From Saccharibacillus sp. O23 (lineage in GTDB: Bacteria > Bacillota > Bacilli > Paenibacillales > Paenibacillaceae): 64,000 nt of DNA. Both the position numbers and the translations under genes were made by a program. A model generated the notes under the pieces. The model saw only the letters and a list, made by a program, of their open reading frames with translations, ran no database searches and had not been told where the DNA came from. The stretch covers positions 206,256 through 270,255 of the forward strand of contig NZ_NJDE01000025.1 in the NCBI RefSeq assembly GCF_002205895.1. Direction: 5' to 3'. Below are positions 43,061 to 50,967 of the stretch, piece after piece; positions within the stretch are counted from its first letter, which is position 1; the number at the start of each line of letters is the position of its first letter.

Positions 43061-43121
43061 GGATAACGTCTTTTTCACGAACTTCGCTAACCCTAATCTC
43101 CCGGTATATTCACGAACTTCG
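43061..43121 (-). other. Right end of the array: attI-like or decayed attC site
   Basis: GGATAAC (43061-43067) is complementary to the start of the HNH cassette (GTTATCC in site 8), so it marks the last cassette boundary. No matching GTT arm follows. Instead TTCACGAACTTCG occurs twice (43074-43086 and 43109-43121) as a direct repeat 35 bp apart. Integron attI sites carry direct repeats bound by IntI, so this may be an attI remnant. The second copy also resembles the TATTCACGA arm of attC, so a decayed attC is the alternative. Confidence 0.45.
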
Positions 43122-43249
43122 TCAATCCCTCATTCACAGCATCATTTCCGAACCCCTACGGCGTACTCTTCTATTCCTCCCCCATGCTCAATCGCTTTCT
43201 TTTCCATTTTATCAGCACTAAAGGAATTTGAATATGAATTCTCATACGG

Positions 43250-43284
43250 AAAAGGCCTTCGCGGCGGTCTCCACCGAAGGCCTT
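43250..43284 (-). terminator. Terminator of the GyrI-like gene
   Basis: AAGGCCTTC (43252-43260) pairs with GAAGGCCTT (43276-43284); TTTT follows on the minus strand. The sequence 43122-43249 to its left shows no gene. Confidence 0.78.
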
Positions 43285-43327
43285 GCTCTGCATACGTCCT
43301 GCCATCTACGAGCCTACGAGCCGCTGC

Positions 43328-43951
43328 TTACTTCTCCCCCACCCCAAACCGCAGCACGGTCTTCATCTTCGCCCTCTCGGTCTTTCTGGGATCGGTCAAA
43401 TAAATCTCCCGGTGCAGCTTGCTCAGCCGCTCGTAACCCTGCTCCGCGCAGAACGCTTCCATTCGGGCAAAGCTTGCGGGTTCGTCTTCGAAAGGACCGA
43501 CGTGCATCATCTGGCAGCTTAAACCGTCAGTCAGCGATTGGAAACGGAGTTTCTCCAGAAACGGATTGTCTTTTTTCTTCTTCACCTGCTCAAGGAAACG
43601 CTCATAACCTTCTTCGGTCAAAAAGTCGGGCTGGCGGATCATGATCGTGTATTTCAGGTTGCTTTTGTCCGTGGACGGTTTGCCGTGATCGACTAGATCC
43701 CAGATGCCTTCGAGAGGGAACACGGTATAGTCGTAATACCCTTCGGGCACCTGCTCGCTTTTGTAAGACATTTTGACGGCGTAGCTCAAGCTGTACAGCG
43801 CTTCGATCGCCAGACCGTATTCCGCGCCGTTCGGGTCGCCGGAGCCGTCCAGCATGATAAACGGGATACTCGGAACGTCCACGATCTCCGGCGTCGTTTT
43901 CGGCATGTACAGATGTTTGTAGTCTTTGCGATATTCGACTTTTGCAGGCAT
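43328..43951 (-). CDS. GyrI-like small-molecule-binding domain protein
   Basis: A 207-residue protein: MPAKVEYRKDYKHLYMPKTTPEIVDVPSIPFIMLDGSGDPNG, then WDLVDHGK and the SBP-like duplicated module ending LHREIYLTDPRKTERAKMKTVLRFGV. This is the stand-alone GyrI-like (SOUL/AraC effector type) family with YHExYL-like ending (HREIYL). Such proteins bind, and some hydrolyse, hydrophobic small molecules. ATG 43951 with GGGAGAA upstream is preferred over upstream in-frame ATGs. It marks return to GC-rich chromosomal codon use right of the array. Confidence 0.85.
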   Translation of the reverse strand: MPAKVEYRKDYKHLYMPKTTPEIVDVPSIPFIMLDGSGDPNGAEYGLAIEALYSLSYAVKMSYKSEQVPEGYYDYTVFPLEGIWDLVDHGKPSTDKSNLKYTIMIRQPDFLTEEGYERFLEQVKKKKDNPFLEKLRFQSLTDGLSCQMMHVGPFEDEPASFARMEAFCAEQGYERLSKLHREIYLTDPRKTERAKMKTVLRFGVGEK

Positions 43952-44094
43952 AGGCTTTTCTCCCATCGTTTGAATGTTTCGCTTCTTGAGTGTAGTGTAG
44001 CTTCCGATCCCGGACAACAGCATGTACAGGTTGAGCGCGACGGTCAGCGTTTATTCGGAACGATCCAGCGAACCCTAACCTAAATTTCCGCGCA

Positions 44095-44131
44095 AAAAAG
44101 GCTTTTAGACCCGCAACGATCTAAAAGCCTT
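44095..44131 (-). terminator. Terminator of the ABC-F gene
   Basis: AAGGCTTTTAGA pairs with TCTAAAAGCCTT; on the minus strand TTTTTTG follows. Confidence 0.88.
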
Positions 44132-44152
44132 CTTATTCCTCTATAAAGTCGA

Positions 44153-46111
44153 TCAGTTCTTCGCCTGTTCGATCTGCTCGGCCAGTTCGTTCAGATACGT
44201 CCAACGTTCCATGAGTTCTTCCAACTTCGCTTCCGCCGCGGTCTGCTTCTCCATCAGCTCTTGAAGCTTCGCGGAATCGCTGCCCGAACGCTCCATCTCG
44301 GCAGCGATCTCGGAGATGCGCTGCTCCGCCGCTTCGATATCGGAGTCGATCGTCTCGTATTCCCGCTGTTCTTTGTACGTGAACTTGAGCTTCTTTGCCG
44401 GCGAGGAAGCACCGCCGGCAGGCGCGGAGGATGCCGCAGAAGCCGAAGCCGCCGAAGAGGTTTCTTTGGCTTCTTTGCCGCCGCTGCCGCCCGTCGAGAA
44501 TCCGTCTTTGAGCGCTTCGCCGCCTGTCCGTTCCATATATTCGCTGTAGTTGCCCGCATGGATCGCCACTTTGCCGCTGCCTTCGAACGCGAACAGCTTG
44601 TCGCATACCCGGTCGAGGAAATAGCGATCGTGGGATACGGTGATCATCACGCCCGGGAAGTCGTCCAGATAATCTTCGAGCACGGTCAGCGTCTGGATAT
44701 CCAGATCGTTCGTCGGTTCGTCCAGCAGCAGCACGTTCGGCGCGGCGATCAGGATGCGCAGCAGGTACAGTCTGCGGCGTTCGCCGCCGGACAGCTTGCC
44801 GATCGGGGTCCATTGCGCGGTCGGGGTAAACAGGAAACGTTCCAGCATCTGCGACGCGGTCACGGTGCCTTCTTCCGTTTTGACCGTCTCCGCGGCTTCT
44901 TTGATGTAATCGATCGCCCGCATGTTCGGATCCATCTCCGCCGGTTCTTGACGGAAATAGCCGATACGGACCGTCGAACCGGAGTCGATGCTGCCGCCGT
45001 CCGGCTGAAGATCGCCCGCGATCAGGTTGAGCAGCGTGGACTTGCCGCGTCCGTTAGGTCCGACGATGCCGATCCGGTCGCCCGGCACGGCCATATAGGT
45101 CAAATCGTCGATCAGCAGACGGCCGGCCATCGATTTGCTCATATGGTCGATCTCCATGATCTTGCGGCCCAGACGGGACGAGAGCGTCGCCATCTCCAGA
45201 TCGCTCGCTTTCTGCTGCGGCTTGTCGTCTTGAAGCTGTTCGAACCGCTCGATCCGCGCTTTCTGCTTGGTCGAACGGGCTTTGGCGCCGCGGCGAATCC
45301 AAGCCAATTCTTTGCGCAGCAGGTTCTGCCGTTTGTCTTCGGACGCCGCTTCGCGTTCTTCGCGTTCCGCTTTGAGTTCGAGGAACCGCGAATAGTTCGC
45401 CGTATACCGATACAATTTGCCGTAATCCAGTTCGAGCATGACGTCCGCCACCCGATCCAAGAAGTAGCGATCGTGGGTGACCATGAGCAGCGCGCCGCGG
45501 CGTTTCTTCAGATACGTCTCCAACCATGCGACCGACTCGGAATCGATATGGTTGGTCGGTTCGTCCAGAATCAGCAGCTCGGACGGCTGTACCAGCGCGG
45601 CCGCCAGAGCGACGCGTTTGCGCTGTCCGCCGGAGAGCGAACCCATTTTGGCGTCGAACAGATCCAAGCCCAGCTTCGACAGCACGCTTTTCGCTTCGCT
45701 TTCGATGCTCCACGCGTTGAGGCGGTCCAGCTCCTGCCCGGCTTTGATCAGGCGCTGTTGAAGTTCTTCCGAATCGGGCTGAAGTTCGAACTGCCGCATC
45801 GTCTCGCTGTAGAAACGCACCGCCGCCAGCTCGTCGCCTTCGCCGTGCAGGAGCTGCTGAAGCACGGTCAGTTCCGGATCGAAATCGGGATTCTGCGCCA
45901 GATAACGTATGCGAATGCCGCTTCCTTTGACGACCTGACCGGAATCGGCCTGTTCCAAGCCCGCTATGACTTTCAAGAACGTCGATTTGCCCGTCCCGTT
46001 GACGCCGACCACGCCGATCTTGTCTTGATCTTCCATGCCGAACGACGCGTCGTCGAACAGCACCTTTTCCCCGTAGCTTTTGGATAGATGTTCAACGGTC
46101 ATGATATTCAT
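44153..46111 (-). CDS. ABC-F family ATPase (Uup/YfmR-like)
   Basis: A 652-residue protein with two ABC domains: Walker A GVNGTGKST and GPNGRGKST, signatures LSGGQRKRVALA and LSGGERRRLYLL, Walker B LLILDEPTNHID and VLLLDEPTNDLD. The linker between them is a long charged helix. No membrane domain. The C-terminal coiled coil (KLKFTYKEQREYETIDSDIEAAEQRISEI) is the Uup-type CTD. ABC-F proteins act on the ribosome, resolving stalls or protecting against antibiotics; the CTD favours the housekeeping Uup/YfmR type. GGGGGAACTGACGGCA precedes the ATG. Confidence 0.9.
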   Translation of the reverse strand: MNIMTVEHLSKSYGEKVLFDDASFGMEDQDKIGVVGVNGTGKSTFLKVIAGLEQADSGQVVKGSGIRIRYLAQNPDFDPELTVLQQLLHGEGDELAAVRFYSETMRQFELQPDSEELQQRLIKAGQELDRLNAWSIESEAKSVLSKLGLDLFDAKMGSLSGGQRKRVALAAALVQPSELLILDEPTNHIDSESVAWLETYLKKRRGALLMVTHDRYFLDRVADVMLELDYGKLYRYTANYSRFLELKAEREEREAASEDKRQNLLRKELAWIRRGAKARSTKQKARIERFEQLQDDKPQQKASDLEMATLSSRLGRKIMEIDHMSKSMAGRLLIDDLTYMAVPGDRIGIVGPNGRGKSTLLNLIAGDLQPDGGSIDSGSTVRIGYFRQEPAEMDPNMRAIDYIKEAAETVKTEEGTVTASQMLERFLFTPTAQWTPIGKLSGGERRRLYLLRILIAAPNVLLLDEPTNDLDIQTLTVLEDYLDDFPGVMITVSHDRYFLDRVCDKLFAFEGSGKVAIHAGNYSEYMERTGGEALKDGFSTGGSGGKEAKETSSAASASAASSAPAGGASSPAKKLKFTYKEQREYETIDSDIEAAEQRISEIAAEMERSGSDSAKLQELMEKQTAAEAKLEELMERWTYLNELAEQIEQAKN

Positions 46112-46209
46112 TGCCGTCAGTTCCCCCTTCGTCGTTCCTTACTCGCCAAAAACCGGACCCCCGCCTGCTTCTGGAAGTCCGGACGTTTACGTTCGCGATG
46201 TTTTCGCAA

Positions 46210-46785
46210 TCAATGCAGTTCTTTCTCGCTGCCTTGCAGGAACAAGCGTACCGTTTGCAGCACCCGTTTCTCCAGATCTTCGCGCGTGAACTCGCCTTCG
46301 AACAAAATGTCCATCTTGAGGCGATCCAGCATCCCGATATACGCTTTGGCGTAGAAGTCCGGATCGGGCATGCCGGCGTCTTCCAACGCTTCCTTGACCA
46401 GCGCCATGTAGCGGGTCAAGAACCCGTGCATCAACCGCATCAATTCGGGGTCGTTGTTGGGCGCGTGGAAGAACAGCTTGGTATGCGCTTTGCGTTCGTA
46501 ATAGTATTCCAGATGATGCACCGCGACGCGCTGAAGCTTGTCCATCAGGCCGTCGGCCGATTTCAATTGGAAATTCAGATCGCGCAGGAACTTCTCCCAG
46601 TCGCGTTTGGTCACGGCCGAGAACAGTTCTTCTTTGCTTTTGAAATATAAATACATCGTGCCTTTCGCGATCCCCGCATGTTCGGTGATATCCGAAATTT
46701 TCGTGTCGTAGAAGCCTTTTTTGCCGAAAATCTCGAACGCCGAGTCCAGAATCGCCTCATGCTTTTCTTTCTGCGCTCCGCTCAT
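46210..46785 (-). CDS. TetR/AcrR family regulator
   Basis: A 191-residue repressor. The HTH is AILDSAFEIFGKKGFYDTKISDITEHAGIAKGTMYLYFKSKEELF; the C-terminal helical ligand domain ends FEGEFTREDLEKRVLQTVRLFL. FadR/YfiR-like spacing, but the inducer is unknown. ATG 46785 has GGGGAGGTGG upstream, and the start overlaps the stop of the DUF92 gene by four bases, so the pair is coupled. It is likely to control itself or neighbours; no operator was identified. Confidence 0.88.
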   Translation of the reverse strand: MSGAQKEKHEAILDSAFEIFGKKGFYDTKISDITEHAGIAKGTMYLYFKSKEELFSAVTKRDWEKFLRDLNFQLKSADGLMDKLQRVAVHHLEYYYERKAHTKLFFHAPNNDPELMRLMHGFLTRYMALVKEALEDAGMPDPDFYAKAYIGMLDRLKMDILFEGEFTREDLEKRVLQTVRLFLQGSEKELH

Positions 46786-47603
46786 CCGAACCACCTCCCC
46801 GCCAGAATCATGATGACCAACGCCAGACCTCCGCCTGCCGCCGAAGACAATAAATTGACCCAATCGTTATTCATAAAAGGCCACCCGCGGTAACGTACCG
46901 TCGGTTGACCGCAGTGCGTGCGGCTCTCGACGCTTTTGCCGCAGACTTGGCAGCGGTACATGACCTGCACCGTCGCCCCGAGATACGAATCGACGAACGC
47001 GCCGACCGTTCCGCCCAACGCGCCCGCCGGAATCCAAGCCCAGAGCGGCCAATCCGGCCCGGTGCCCGTCCAATAGAGCAGGACGGCTCCGGCCGTGCCG
47101 ATCATGCCCGCGCCCACGACGGCCGCCGCGCTGCCGCGCAGCGAGACCCCGCCCGACGTTCCGGCCGGGAGCGGTTTCCACGTCACGATCGAACGCGGAG
47201 GCTTGCGGCTGAGGCTGCCCCATTCGGTCGCCCACGTATCGGCCGTGACCGTCGCCATGACGCCGACGAACGCGCCGAACCAGATCGGACACGGCCAGAA
47301 ATAATTGCCCAGACACAGCACCATGCCGATGCCGCCGTTGGCGAGCACCTGCATCGCGTCGCGTCGGCCCGTTTTCTCATACATCTGCTCGGCCTGACGC
47401 TTCTCCGCCTGCTTGACCTTCGACAATACGCTGGAAGTCACGAAGAAAAGCAGCAGCAGCCCGAACCAGAACAAATCTCCGGCTCCGTAATAGATCGTGC
47501 CCATAAGGACAGCCGCGATCGCGCCGGAAGCCGACAGCGACCGCTTCGCGTAGGCCGCTCCCGCCACAAGGCAAGCGCCGACCGCTCCGATGATCCAATC
47601 CAC
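46782..47603 (-). CDS. DUF92 membrane protein (TMEM19 family)
   Basis: A 273-residue protein with about six membrane helices. Hallmarks: SLSASGAIAAVLMGTIYYGAGDLFWFGLLLLFFVTSSVLSK, VMATVTADTWATEWGSLS, GTSGGVSLRGSAAAVVGA and DSYLGATVQVMYRCQVCGKSVES. DUF92 proteins are integral membrane proteins related to phytyl/dolichol kinase-like enzymes; the bacterial role is unknown. The Cys pair CQVCGK with CGQ is a small zinc-like site. Coupled to the TetR gene by a 4-bp overlap. Confidence 0.88.
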   Translation of the reverse strand: MDWIIGAVGACLVAGAAYAKRSLSASGAIAAVLMGTIYYGAGDLFWFGLLLLFFVTSSVLSKVKQAEKRQAEQMYEKTGRRDAMQVLANGGIGMVLCLGNYFWPCPIWFGAFVGVMATVTADTWATEWGSLSRKPPRSIVTWKPLPAGTSGGVSLRGSAAAVVGAGMIGTAGAVLLYWTGTGPDWPLWAWIPAGALGGTVGAFVDSYLGATVQVMYRCQVCGKSVESRTHCGQPTVRYRGWPFMNNDWVNLLSSAAGGGLALVIMILAGRWFG

Positions 47604-47640
47604 TTGATGATACGCCTCCCGGGCGGAAACGTGCAGCCGT

Positions 47641-48261
47641 CTATCCGACGGTGCAGCCGCCCCATTTTTCTTCGTTCCAATACAGTTCGAGCACGTCGCC
47701 GGCCGTCGTCGGTCCGACGCCTTCCGGGGTGCCCGTATAGATCAAGTCTCCTTCGCCGAGACCGTAATGTTCGCCGATGTAATCGAGCAGCGTCTGCAGA
47801 TCGAAGATCATGTTCGCGATGCTGCCGAGCTGCACGGTTTCGCCGTTCTTGCGGAGCGAGAACTCGCCTGCGCGCAGCGCGTCCAGACCCGGGAATTCGA
47901 TCTCGCGGGTCAGCGGAGCGGAATTGCGGAAGCCTTTGGCGGCCGTCCACGGATGGCCTTTGGCTTTGATCTTCGACTGCACGTCGCGCAGCGTGAAATC
48001 GATACCGAGCGAGACCGCCGCGACGAGGTCTTCGACCTTGAGCCCCGGCTCGTAAGCGCGTCCGATCCGCAGTACCAATTCCGTCTCGTAATGCACCTCG
48101 CCGAGGTTCTGCGGCAGTTCGACCGTTCCGCCGTCCAGCGCGCATACCGCATGGGAAGGCTTCAAGAAGATCATCGGCTCCGACGGCACGTCGTTGCCCA
48201 GTTCTTCGGCGTGTTTCTTGTAATTGCGTCCTACGCAGTACACATTGCTTACAGCTATCAT
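47641..48261 (-). CDS. Fumarylacetoacetate hydrolase family protein
   Basis: A 206-residue FAH-fold enzyme: NVYCVGRNYKKHAEELG at the start, metal ligands in EVHYETELVLRIG (Glu pair) and SLGIDFTLRDVQ (Asp), and lid residues KGFRNSAPLTRE; TGTPEGVGP closes the active site. This short form resembles acylpyruvase/oxaloacetate-decarboxylase-type hydrolases such as YcgM. Substrate uncertain. AAAGGTGG precedes ATG 48261; the longer frame to 48273 adds four residues only. Confidence 0.9.
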   Translation of the reverse strand: MIAVSNVYCVGRNYKKHAEELGNDVPSEPMIFLKPSHAVCALDGGTVELPQNLGEVHYETELVLRIGRAYEPGLKVEDLVAAVSLGIDFTLRDVQSKIKAKGHPWTAAKGFRNSAPLTREIEFPGLDALRAGEFSLRKNGETVQLGSIANMIFDLQTLLDYIGEHYGLGEGDLIYTGTPEGVGPTTAGDVLELYWNEEKWGGCTVG

Positions 48262-48328
48262 GGAAAAAACCACCTTTGTCGTCGTAGTAAGGGTATAGGT
48301 ACTGCCGTACGGCTTTCGGTTATTCCGG

Positions 48329-49105
48329 TCAAAAATGCAGCCAGCGGCGCCAAACGGGACGTTCGCGCACTTCCGGCAGTTTCTTCGCCAGCAGCCAGCG
48401 GTCGGGCCTGTTGGTACAGATCATCAGATCGGGATGCATCGAACCGAGTTCGCGCATGCGGCGGATCTGATCCACCGTCCAGACCATGATATTGATCCCC
48501 TGTCCGATCGTCGAACGGACGAAAGCCGTATCGACCCGGCCGTGCCCGATCGACAGCAGGCTGCATCCGCACTCTTCCAACCGCCGGTTCAGATCGGCGG
48601 GCCGGGAATCGATAATCAGCCCGCGCCGGATCCCGGGCGCGGCTTCGCGCGCTTCAAGAAGCGCTTTCGGTTCGAAAGACGTGAAGATCACGTCGCTCTT
48701 CATCCCGCAGCCTTCGACGACGTCGACCGCCGCCGCCGCAAGTCCAGGGTACAGCTGGGCGTTCGTTTTCAGCTCGATATTGAGCTTGAGCCGTCCTTGA
48801 ACTTCGCGCAGCACTTCTTCCAGCGTCGGAATGCGTTCGCCCGCGAACAAGCGCGATTTCCAGCTTCCGGCATCCAGACGCCGCAATCGGTCCAGCGTAT
48901 GGTCGCGCACGGCTCCCGAACCGTTCGTCGTGCGGTTAAGCGTAAAATCGTGAATCACGACGGGAACGCCGTCGCTCGACAATTGAACGTCGATCTCCAT
49001 CCATTCGACGTCTTTCATCTTCGCGGCCAAGCGAATCGCGGCCAGCGTGTTCTCGGGCGCGACGCCGGAAAATCCCCGGTGCGCCACGCATTTGTTATTC
49101 AGCAT
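48329..49105 (-). CDS. Glycerophosphodiester phosphodiesterase
   Basis: A 258-residue GDPD: CVAHRGFSGVAPENTLAAIR, EIDVQLSSDGVPVVIHDFTLNRTTNG, LNIELKT and a TIM barrel end (INIMVWTVDQIRRMRELGS). Catalytic His pair (HRG, HDF) and metal acids (E-x-D) are present. It releases sn-glycerol 3-phosphate from glycerophosphodiesters. No signal peptide, so cytoplasmic. It shares the direction of the FAH and CapA genes with gaps of 47-68 bp, possibly one transcript. Confidence 0.92.
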   Translation of the reverse strand: MLNNKCVAHRGFSGVAPENTLAAIRLAAKMKDVEWMEIDVQLSSDGVPVVIHDFTLNRTTNGSGAVRDHTLDRLRRLDAGSWKSRLFAGERIPTLEEVLREVQGRLKLNIELKTNAQLYPGLAAAAVDVVEGCGMKSDVIFTSFEPKALLEAREAAPGIRRGLIIDSRPADLNRRLEECGCSLLSIGHGRVDTAFVRSTIGQGINIMVWTVDQIRRMRELGSMHPDLMICTNRPDRWLLAKKLPEVRERPVWRRWLHF

Positions 49106-49151
49106 GATGTCATCTCCCGCAGGGTATGCCGGACGGCCTGATCGATGCGGA

Positions 49152-50720
49152 TCAGTTCTTGACGCGGATGCTTCCGTCTTCGCCGATCTTCACGCCCGGC
49201 GACAATCCTTCGACGCGCTTGAGCAGCTTCTGCGCGTCGACCGGCTGCATCGGCACCGGCCGAGCCAATTCGGCCCAATACGGAACCAGCTTCAGCGAAC
49301 ATTTGCCGTTCTTCGTGCATTCGGCTTGGAACACGCCGGTCTCCCAGGTCTTCTGCGCAGCCGAATGGGTAAAAATGAAATTGCCGGTCCCGTAAGCGAT
49401 CCATTTGCCTTTGTACTGCTCGAATCCTTGCAGCACGTGCGCATGGCCGCCGATGGTCAGATCAGCTCCGGCATCGACCAGCGCGCGAGCCAACGTCTGC
49501 TGGTTGGCGTCCGGCGTATCGACCCGTTCTTTGCCCCAATGCACGATCGCGACGACCAGATCGGCGTTCTTCTTCGCTTCGCCGACCGCGCGCGCCGCCG
49601 CTGCCGTGTCGTAAGCGCTCGCCGCGCCGGGATGATTTTTCCCCGCCGCCCAAGACGTCTCGGGCAGCACGCGGGTCACGCCGACCACGGCGATCTTGAT
49701 GCCTTTGCGTTCGACATAGACGGGCGCGTAAGCCGCGTCGGCGTCTTTGCCCGCGCCGACATGGGCGAGTCCGGCCTGATCCAGATTGGCGATCGTGTCG
49801 AGCAGGCCTTTGGCGCCTTGATCCAACGTATGGTTGTTCGCCAGATTGACCACGTCGACGCCCGCGTTCTTAAGCGGCGTCAACGCCTTGGGCGGCGACT
49901 TGAACACGAACGATTTGTCCGCTCCGGTCGTGCTCAGCGCCGTAACGGGCGTTTCAAGGTTAATAACCGTGAGATCGTCGTTCTTAAACCGGTCTCTCAC
50001 ATAAGCGTAAGGATAATCGTATCCTTCTTTCTCCAATAGCGATTGCACTTTGCCGGAGAAGATCACGTCTCCGGCAAAAGTCAGGTTGACGACCTTGTTG
50101 TTGCCCGCGGTCGCCGATCCTCCGGCGGCCGCTTTGGGAGCCGTCAGCGTCTGTTCGCTGACGGTCGGTTCTTCGGCCGGCTTCGCTTCGGCCGAAGCGG
50201 TGCCTTCGCCGGAGACTTCGTCCTCCGGCGGATTGCCTTCCGCATCTGCGGCGGAAGGCGCGTCGGCGGTGCCCGCCGCAGGAGCCGCCTCGGAAGCGGG
50301 CGGCTCTTCGGCTGCGGGCGCCTCGGGCGATTCCGCTTCGCGGGAATCGCCGACCGCGCCGGCCTGCGGCGCGGCTTCGGCCGGTGCGGCGGCCGAAAGG
50401 CTCTCGTCCGGCGAGGCATTCGCGCCGGACGGCTCTTCTCCGCCGGCCGCGAGGCCGCCGGCAGGCACTTCTTCGTCCGCCGCTTCGGAGGCGGACGGCT
50501 GTTCGGCGAGGGCGCTCAGCGCTGCCTCGCCGCGCGCGGCGGACTCGCGCAGAGCCTGCGCGGTGCGCGCTTCGCTCGCGGCGTGCTCGCGCGCGTAGAG
50601 CAGGCCGCCGCCGGCCAAGACCAGCAGCAGCAGCGACAGGTTTACAAGCAGCAGTACCCGGCGCTTGCGCTTGCGGGCCGTGCGTGTTCGAGTTCGGCTC
50701 GAACGGGATGAATAACTCAA
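49152..50720 (-). CDS. CapA family metallophosphatase-like protein with long Ala/Glu/Pro linker
   Basis: A 522-residue protein. A basic N-terminus (RTRTRTARKRKRR) and one membrane helix (about 22-43) are followed by a ~160-residue low-complexity Ala/Glu/Pro/Ser linker. The CapA (PGA_cap) domain runs from about 210: VNLTFAGDVIFSGKV, VINLETPVT, VVNLANNHTLDQG, VVAIVHWGKE, IGGHAHVLQG and YGTGNFIF. These are metallophosphoesterase motifs. CapA proteins take part in poly-gamma-glutamate capsule assembly or envelope metabolism. No capB/capC genes adjoin, so a capsule is not implied. The linker is longer than usual and may span the wall. Confidence 0.88.
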   Translation of the reverse strand: MSYSSRSSRTRTRTARKRKRRVLLLVNLSLLLLVLAGGGLLYAREHAASEARTAQALRESAARGEAALSALAEQPSASEAADEEVPAGGLAAGGEEPSGANASPDESLSAAAPAEAAPQAGAVGDSREAESPEAPAAEEPPASEAAPAAGTADAPSAADAEGNPPEDEVSGEGTASAEAKPAEEPTVSEQTLTAPKAAAGGSATAGNNKVVNLTFAGDVIFSGKVQSLLEKEGYDYPYAYVRDRFKNDDLTVINLETPVTALSTTGADKSFVFKSPPKALTPLKNAGVDVVNLANNHTLDQGAKGLLDTIANLDQAGLAHVGAGKDADAAYAPVYVERKGIKIAVVGVTRVLPETSWAAGKNHPGAASAYDTAAAARAVGEAKKNADLVVAIVHWGKERVDTPDANQQTLARALVDAGADLTIGGHAHVLQGFEQYKGKWIAYGTGNFIFTHSAAQKTWETGVFQAECTKNGKCSLKLVPYWAELARPVPMQPVDAQKLLKRVEGLSPGVKIGEDGSIRVKN

Positions 50721-50850
50721 AGTCTGAATCTCCTTCGTTTCGTCGAATAAGCGGTGACGATTCGTGTCGATTTCGTTCCCTTATTGGAAAACTATTCTTC
50801 ATTATAGCAGGTTATCCGGCGGAAGTAGAAGGCGCGCTGCGCAAAATCGA

Positions 50851-50890
50851 CAAAAGCCGCTCCGCGTCATCTTCGGATGACGGAAGCGGC
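50851..50890 (-). terminator. Terminator of the heme operon
   Basis: GCCGCTTCCGTCATC / GATGACGCGGAGCGGC around CGAA, followed on the minus strand by TTTTG. It lies about 80 bp after the hemY stop. Confidence 0.85.
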
Positions 50891-50967
50891 CTTCGCCTGC
50901 TCTTCTGTTATCGATCGCCGATCGGTCGCCCTTCTTCGCGGCGGGACGTTCGGCTCGGCCGACGGCT

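Larger units (their letters stand above)
34673..43067 (-). mobile_element. Integron-like gene cassette array without integrase (CALIN)
   Basis: Eight palindromic sites (six of them exactly 96 bp) separate cassettes whose two ends are complementary. For example, a site ends GTTAGATG and the next begins CATCTAAC; the same holds for GTTATAGG/CCTATAAC, GTTATCTG/CAGATAAC, GTTAAGTGA/TCACTTAAC, GTTATACGAC/GTCGTATAAC and GTTATCCGA/TCGGATAAC. That is the rule for integron cassettes, because the attC R'' and the first bases of the cassette come from one site in the circle. Most genes run on the minus strand with the stop close to a site, as in canonical cassettes. The array is AT-rich against GC-rich flanks. 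No tyrosine recombinase of IntI type is in the window. Confidence 0.8.

Noticed and set aside
34660..43070. CRISPR array
   Set aside because: Repeats are 96 bp, far apart and separated by genes; no short spacers and no cas genes.
34660..43070. Insertion sequences or an ICE
   Set aside because: No transposase, relaxase or recombinase gene was found; ends do not form terminal inverted repeats of one element with a target duplication.
43145..43211. Short minus-strand frame MEKKAIEHGGGIEEYAVGVRK right of the array, as an integrase remnant
   Set aside because: Only 21 codons, no resemblance to tyrosine recombinases and no good ribosome site.
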